A DNA stretch of 64,000 nt from Bog-793 sp963785415 (GTDB taxonomy: Bacteria; Actinomycetota; Acidimicrobiia; Acidimicrobiales; Bog-793). The stretch spans positions 1,922,001 to 1,986,000 of the forward strand of contig CAWAVB010000001.1 of the NCBI GenBank assembly GCA_963785415.1, read 5' to 3'. The position numbers and the translations under genes were made by a program. How positions within the stretch are numbered: position 1 is the first letter of the stretch; every line of letters begins with the position of its first letter. The notes beneath the pieces were generated by a model. The model ran no database searches, was not told where the DNA came from, and saw only the letters and a list, made by a program, of their open reading frames with translations. This document shows positions 59,590-64,000 of the stretch, piece by piece.

Positions 59590-60777
59590 TCAAGGCGATC
59601 GATGCTGGTCGCGCCGCACTCGGAAAATGACCGGCACGGCCGCGAGCTCGGCGACCACGCAGAACGCGACGACGCCGCCGAGCGAAACTGAGAGGAGCGC
59701 GCCGATGACGACGCTGCCGAGGAACCACGCGATGCCATAGATCCCGGTGAACAACCCGTACGCGGAGGCTCGGCGGTTCCGGGAAACCATTGGCGCGACC
59801 GCGGCCGGGATGATCGCCTCGTGCACGCCCATCCCGAGGCCCCATAGCGCCGCACCGATGAGCGCCGGCCAGAATCCCGCGAGGAAGACAAGCGGCGCGT
59901 ACGCGGCCGCGACGATCGTGAGAGGGATGAGCATGCCGATGCCGACACGGTCGAAGACGCGTCCCAAGATGAGCGAGCCGCTGCCGCTCACCGCCATCGC
60001 CACGGCGTAGAAGATCGGGACAAGTGTCACCGACACCGTCTTTGCCTGGGTGAAGTGGAACGCGATTAGCGGGTAGTCCGCGAAGCCCGCCGCGACGAGC
60101 CCCGCCGCGACGAGGTAGACGTAGAACACGCGCGGGAATCCTTTGGTCGTGACCTCCGGGGGACCGGCGGCGAGCTCCTGTGGCCGCGGGTACTGGACGC
60201 GGGCGATGAACAGCAGGGACAGCATGATGACCGCCGGCACTGTGAGCGACGCGAAGGCGAGCTTGTACTGTCCGTGGCTCACGGCGAGGATGAGGGCCAC
60301 GGCGAGGGGCCCGAACATCGCGCCGAACTGGTCGAGGCCCTCGTGCAGGCCGAACGCCCAGCCGTAGCCGATTTCCTTCGCGGCGTGCGAGAGCATCGCG
60401 TCGCGCGGCGGATTGCGCGTCGCCTTGCCGACGCGTTCCAGGATGATCAGCAGTGCAGCGATTTCCCAGTTTCCGGCGAGCGCGAGAAGGGGTACGACCG
60501 CCATCTGGAGCACGTAGCCGCTGATCGTGACGGGCCAGTAGCGCTGGGTCCTGTCGGCGAAGCGTCCCGAGAAGGCCCGGAGCCCGTAGCCGAGGAGCTC
60601 GCCGAAGCCGGTAATGGCGCTGATGCCGAGCGCGCCGACGCCGAGGATCGCGAGGTACGGGCCGACGATGGTGCGCGAGCCCTCGTAGGCGAAGTCCGCG
60701 AAGAAGCTCATCACGCCGACGGTGACGATGAACTTCATCGCTGGTGTCGCCGCCCTGAGGCGCTCGCGAGTCGTCAC
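59590..60777 (-). CDS. MFS transporter
   Basis: About 395 aa with roughly 12 hydrophobic segments. MFS features are FADFAYEGSRTIVGPYLAIL (first helix), FSGRFADRTQRYWPVTISG (motif A-like loop), ERVGKATRNPPRDAMLSHAA (the R.P.RDA loop after TM4 typical of a prokaryotic drug/osmolyte-like MFS_1 subgroup) and GLGMGVHEAIIPAAVAPMV. The start is uncertain: GTG at 60777 precedes TTRERLRAA, an in-frame upstream start at 60858 adds non-conserved sequence, and the internal MKFIVTVG is also possible. Substrate unknown. Confidence 0.85.
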   Translation of the reverse strand: MTTRERLRAATPAMKFIVTVGVMSFFADFAYEGSRTIVGPYLAILGVGALGISAITGFGELLGYGLRAFSGRFADRTQRYWPVTISGYVLQMAVVPLLALAGNWEIAALLIILERVGKATRNPPRDAMLSHAAKEIGYGWAFGLHEGLDQFGAMFGPLAVALILAVSHGQYKLAFASLTVPAVIMLSLLFIARVQYPRPQELAAGPPEVTTKGFPRVFYVYLVAAGLVAAGFADYPLIAFHFTQAKTVSVTLVPIFYAVAMAVSGSGSLILGRVFDRVGIGMLIPLTIVAAAYAPLVFLAGFWPALIGAALWGLGMGVHEAIIPAAVAPMVSRNRRASAYGLFTGIYGIAWFLGSVVIGALLSVSLGGVVAFCVVAELAAVPVIFRVRRDQHRSP

Positions 60778-61014
60778 ATGCGAACCACGCGGAGGAGGTT
60801 GCCGCCGTCGCGCACCCCGTGCACGGTGAGGAAACTCCCGGCACGGAAGTTCCTCCACCGCCGGTCGAGCGTGTTTCGGGAGACAGGCACCTCTATGGCC
60901 TCGAGGAACGAGCTACTTCGGGAATCGCTGGTTCGAGCAGCCGGATTCGGTTGATGGGACATGCCACGCCCGCTCGTGCAGAGGACGATCGCCCGCCGGT
61001 TAGACCTCCTGTCG

Positions 61015-62587
61015 TCATGTCCGACTTTCCGGCAACGGGCATTCACGGCGCACCGAGTGCAGCTGTAATGAAGACCGGGCCGGCTCTCCCGGCGCGGGCG
61101 GTGGCGGCGCGAAGATGCGTCGGTAGGAATCCTCTCCGTAGCTGGTCGGAAGTGGCTCGCCCTCGACGAGCCGGAGGGTCCGACGACCGTCAGCGAGTCT
61201 TTCGGCCCGGAGGAACAGCGCCGTGTCCAAGTGCTCCGTGAAGAGCCCGTGCGCGAGCTCAAACAGGTGGGTGACGAAGAGAACCTTGACGCGGGCATCT
61301 GTCAGCGCGCGGATGACCTGGCGAGCGATCTCTGATCCCTCCCGTTCGTTGGTCGACGCGAAGGACTCGTTGCACAGCACGATGCAGTTCGGAGTGACAC
61401 TGCTCGCGATCTCGCTCATCCGGCCCAGCTCCTCGTCGAGCTTGCCGCTTTTCATACTGGGGTCCTCTTCTCGCTTGAAGTGGGTGAAAACCCCTTCGCA
61501 GATGTTCGCCCGGAAGGATTTGGCGGGAACGAACATGCCGCTTTGCATCATCAGTTGGGCAACACCGACACTTCGCAGGAAGGTCGACTTGCCACCCTGG
61601 TTGGCGCCGGTGATCATGACGAGCCATCGATCGTCCGCGTTGACGTCGTTGCCGATCGCCCTTCCTTCGAGGAGCAGGCTGAGGCATGGGTCGTAGAGGC
61701 CCTCGACGGAGAACTCCGCTCCTGCGGCTTGTTGCGGGTCCGGAAAGCAGGTCGGCTCACCTTTCGCAGCAAGCTGTTCGTGGAGGTTCAGACCACCGAC
61801 ATAGAACGCCAACTCGGCCATGAGCATTGCGAAGAAACTTTGGATGTGATCCGCCGACTGGGCGAGGGCGTTGGCCACCAGGTTGATGCCTTTCGACCTC
61901 AAATCGTCGAGCGCACGCGAAACCCACGTCGTCGCGGCTGTCAACCTGATAACTCAGGCGAGATCTGTCAAAACGAGAGATCGATTGCCTCAGGCTTCGC
62001 ACCGGGACCCGTCGAAGCACGTGGTTGGTGGCCGCGTTTCCCGTGCTCAGCTGTGCGCTGATCAGGACTCCGCGGCGGAACTGGAGCTCTCGTAGATGCT
62101 TCTCGATCGTTCGGATGTAGTCGTCGTCGAGCTCTTTCGCGACCATCGCGAAGAATCGCAGGAAGCCTTCGGAGCGAAAGTTGTCGACTTGACCGTCGCA
62201 GATGTTGCGGAGTCGCTTCAGGGAGCCGACGAAGATTTCGAGGACGTCCACCGACCGACGCAGGATTGAACCGGGCGAGTCCACCAATGGGCCCCAGACT
62301 CTTCGCTCGGCATAAACGGTCGCCGACGCGAGCTCGTAGATCTGGCGCACCACCGACGGGTTCTCAAGGCAATCGGTAAGTACGTCCTGGCGATAGGTAA
62401 TCGCCTCGCGTTCAGTCAGCGGTGAGAGAATCATCTGGCGAGCCAGCTGGAAGACCAGTTTGTCACCCTGCGCCATGGTCCTGAACAGGATTTCGAGCTC
62501 GAGATCCGAGACGAGATCCTGCGCATTAATGGGCATCTCGGCTTGTAGGTCGAGATCGCGATCTCGATACATGAGATGAGCGTTCAT
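61015..62587 (-). pseudogene. MutS-like ATPase, broken by a frameshift
   Basis: Two frames make one protein of about 520 aa. The first (start 62587) runs MNAHLMYRDRDLDLQAEMPI..., ILFRTMAQGDKLVFQLARQM... to RLSYQVDSRDDVGF. At about 61917-61921 the frame must shift by one base, after which SRALDDLRSKGINLVANALA and the ATPase domain follow: Walker A ITGANQGGKSTFLRSVG, Walker B CIVLCNESFAST and FVTHLFELAHGLF. It lacks the mismatch-recognition domains of MutS1, leaving core/clamp plus ATPase. The two halves fit well, so a single-base lesion or a sequencing error is the cause. It overlaps the next MutS-like gene by four bases. Confidence 0.82.
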
Positions 62588-64000
62588 CGCGTCACTCGCT
62601 CCTTGAGCGAGTCGTAGCTGAGGCCGTACTTGTGGGCAAGGGCGACGGCGTGAGCACGTCCATCGGCCTGCTTTCTCTCCACCTTGTAGGTCCGTACGTC
62701 GGGATCCTGGGGGACGACGGTCGCAACCACGCTCACCGTCGTGTCGCCCAACGATGACAACTCGTCGACGAAGGTGACGTACACACAGAGCGAGCCAATC
62801 TCGATCACTTGCTCTAGCACCGCCGTTCCGATGTACAAGGCATCGGCGAGGGTCGTGGCTGTGAAGCTCTCGTTCATAATCACGACGCTGCGACTCGTCG
62901 CTTCGTGGAGGATCTCATGGACTCGCACGAGTTCGTCCTCGAGTTTGCCGCGTAAAGTCGTGAGGTCTTCCTGCTTTTCGAAATGGGTGAAAATCCGGTC
63001 CGGCAAGCACAGGCGGGCGCGTCGTGCGGGAACCGGAAACCCGAGAGCTGCGAAGTAGTGCAACTGTCCGAACATCCGGGCAAACGTCGTCTTCCCACCC
63101 TGGTTCGCTCCTGTCACGACGAAGATCCGCTCCGGGTCGGCAAGCGTGAAGTCGTTGCGAACGATCGGCAACCCCTGCGGTACCAGCGTGTTCGCCAGCG
63201 CGAGGTCGAACGCTTCCTGCGCGAAGACCGCTCTTGACTCCGCGGACACCTTTGGGTAACAGAACGGCAGCCCAGCGTTCCGGAGCCAGTCGAGATGTTC
63301 CAGGTACGCGAGATAAAACTGCACCTCCCGGTCGAAGGTCCGGACGTAGAGGTCGACGAACGAACCGTGGTTGGCGCGATAGCGATGCAGTGAGGCGAAG
63401 ACGTCAGGAAAGAGGCGTGCGACGAGCTGCAATATGTGTGCTTGGACGTGGTCCATGCTGGAGTAGTTCGCGAACTTCACGCGGTAATCCTTGACAGCGC
63501 CCTGCTTGAACCTGGCGAAGATCTCTTCCACGTCGAGGCTGTAATCGGGTTCTCCGGCGTATTTGACTACGGTCACCCGAGTTCCCCTGATGTGCATGCA
63601 GTAACGCAGCGCGCCGAGTTCGTGTCGAAGTCGCGCGGCTTCCGTTTCAAGCGAAACGAAGCCTGGGGATTGTCTGTACGCGGCCAAGTAATCACGGAGC
63701 GCCGTGAAACCACGTGAGCTAACCGGTAGGCAGTTGAGCCCTTCGGAGAGGCTGTTGACGGCCGCGCAGTACATCTCTGCCGAGTCGAGGAACCACCCTT
63801 CCTCGTATAGGCGGTCGCGCAGCTTATTCATCCCGGTCAGATGTGCTCGCACCCGATGCATCTGCTCGGCGAAGGACTTCACGCACTGCCGTACCTCATG
63901 GTCTTCCAGATCCTGAAGAACTTCCTGGCGGTAGCGCACCGTCGCTGAATCGTGCAGTGGCGCGTAGAAGAAAGGCCTGAGGTCGTACTCGGAGCGGCCA
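62584..64000 (-). CDS. MutS-like ATPase, 5' partial
   Basis: At least 472 aa; the frame continues past the right edge (residues SEYDLRPFFYAPLHDSATVR are encoded at 63934-63993). The C-terminal ATPase shows Walker A VVTGANQGGKTTFARMFGQ, a signature-like FTHFEKQEDLTTLRGKLEDE and Walker B SVVIMNESFTATTLAD, ending KYGLSYDSLKERVTR. The middle is the helical core domain. It is a relative of the frameshifted gene downstream, forming a tandem that may assemble as a heterodimer. MutS-type ATPases without a mismatch-binding domain act in recombination control or are of unknown role. Confidence 0.87.
   Translation of the reverse strand, partial: GRSEYDLRPFFYAPLHDSATVRYRQEVLQDLEDHEVRQCVKSFAEQMHRVRAHLTGMNKLRDRLYEEGWFLDSAEMYCAAVNSLSEGLNCLPVSSRGFTALRDYLAAYRQSPGFVSLETEAARLRHELGALRYCMHIRGTRVTVVKYAGEPDYSLDVEEIFARFKQGAVKDYRVKFANYSSMDHVQAHILQLVARLFPDVFASLHRYRANHGSFVDLYVRTFDREVQFYLAYLEHLDWLRNAGLPFCYPKVSAESRAVFAQEAFDLALANTLVPQGLPIVRNDFTLADPERIFVVTGANQGGKTTFARMFGQLHYFAALGFPVPARRARLCLPDRIFTHFEKQEDLTTLRGKLEDELVRVHEILHEATSRSVVIMNESFTATTLADALYIGTAVLEQVIEIGSLCVYVTFVDELSSLGDTTVSVVATVVPQDPDVRTYKVERKQADGRAHAVALAHKYGLSYDSLKERVTR

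Overview
The window is high-GC DNA whose gene content points to an Actinomycetota chromosome: an LCP cell-wall ligase with a LytR_C tail, a DHA2 drug exporter, adjacent cysK-cysE, a GH130 phosphorylase, and frequent GTG/TTG starts with ATGA/GTGA gene overlaps. An Acidimicrobiia- or Thermoleophilia-like lineage is possible, but I cannot fix the class from sequence alone. There is no rRNA or tRNA gene and no CRISPR array that I can see.

Layout. (1) 1-13.5 kb is an accessory island read almost entirely on +. It starts with plasmid/phage-type genes (zinc-finger tail, RepA-like ATPase, frameshifted ParB-like protein, Mom-like DNA-modification enzyme, zinc-ribbon protein). A SIR2 protein and a PD-(D/E)XK protein follow. 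Next comes a four-gene cluster built around a stand-alone Cas1 that carries a C-terminal zinc ribbon and HTH, then a single-chain type IIG-like restriction-modification enzyme and an Mrr-type endonuclease. (2) 13.5-17.6 kb is an IS256-family element (copy 1) with an IS21-family element nested in it; the target duplications of both insertions are readable. (3) 17.6-44.3 kb is mostly housekeeping and metabolism: PH/SHOCT protein, hemolysin-III-like protein, PadR-controlled FtsX-type ABC exporter, a sugar isomerase / FGGY kinase / class I aldolase / aldo-keto reductase cluster next to glycerol kinase, MFS exporter, NagD-like phosphatase, cysK-cysE, GH130, GMC oxidoreductase, LCP ligase, methyltransferase, NRAMP-related transporter and an ABC-2 exporter. 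The ATPase gene of that exporter has lost its 5' end. (4) 44.26-46.84 kb is a second, different IS21-family element lacking a target duplication, which truncates the ATPase gene and marks a rearrangement. (5) 46.8-56.7 kb is a second accessory island: a YhaO/SbcD-like nuclease with a YhaN/SbcC-like ATPase, a DarT-like ADP-ribosyltransferase overlapping an ADP-ribosylglycohydrolase, decayed sequence, and a zinc-ribbon gene split by IS256 copy 2. (6) 56.9-64 kb holds a CPA2 antiporter, a Nudix hydrolase, an MFS transporter and a tandem of MutS-like ATPases (one frameshifted, one running off the window).

How the genes fit together. The two islands look like defence/mobility cargo: several independent DNA- or NAD-directed modules sit between insertion sequences. 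The strongest candidates for under-described systems are the solo-Cas1 cluster (6.1-8.96 kb), the SIR2 plus PD-(D/E)XK pair (2.9-5.87 kb) and the DarT-like plus DraG-like pair (51.2-53.3 kb). The two 1,449-bp IS256 copies lie in the same orientation about 37 kb apart, so homologous recombination could delete or circularise everything between them.
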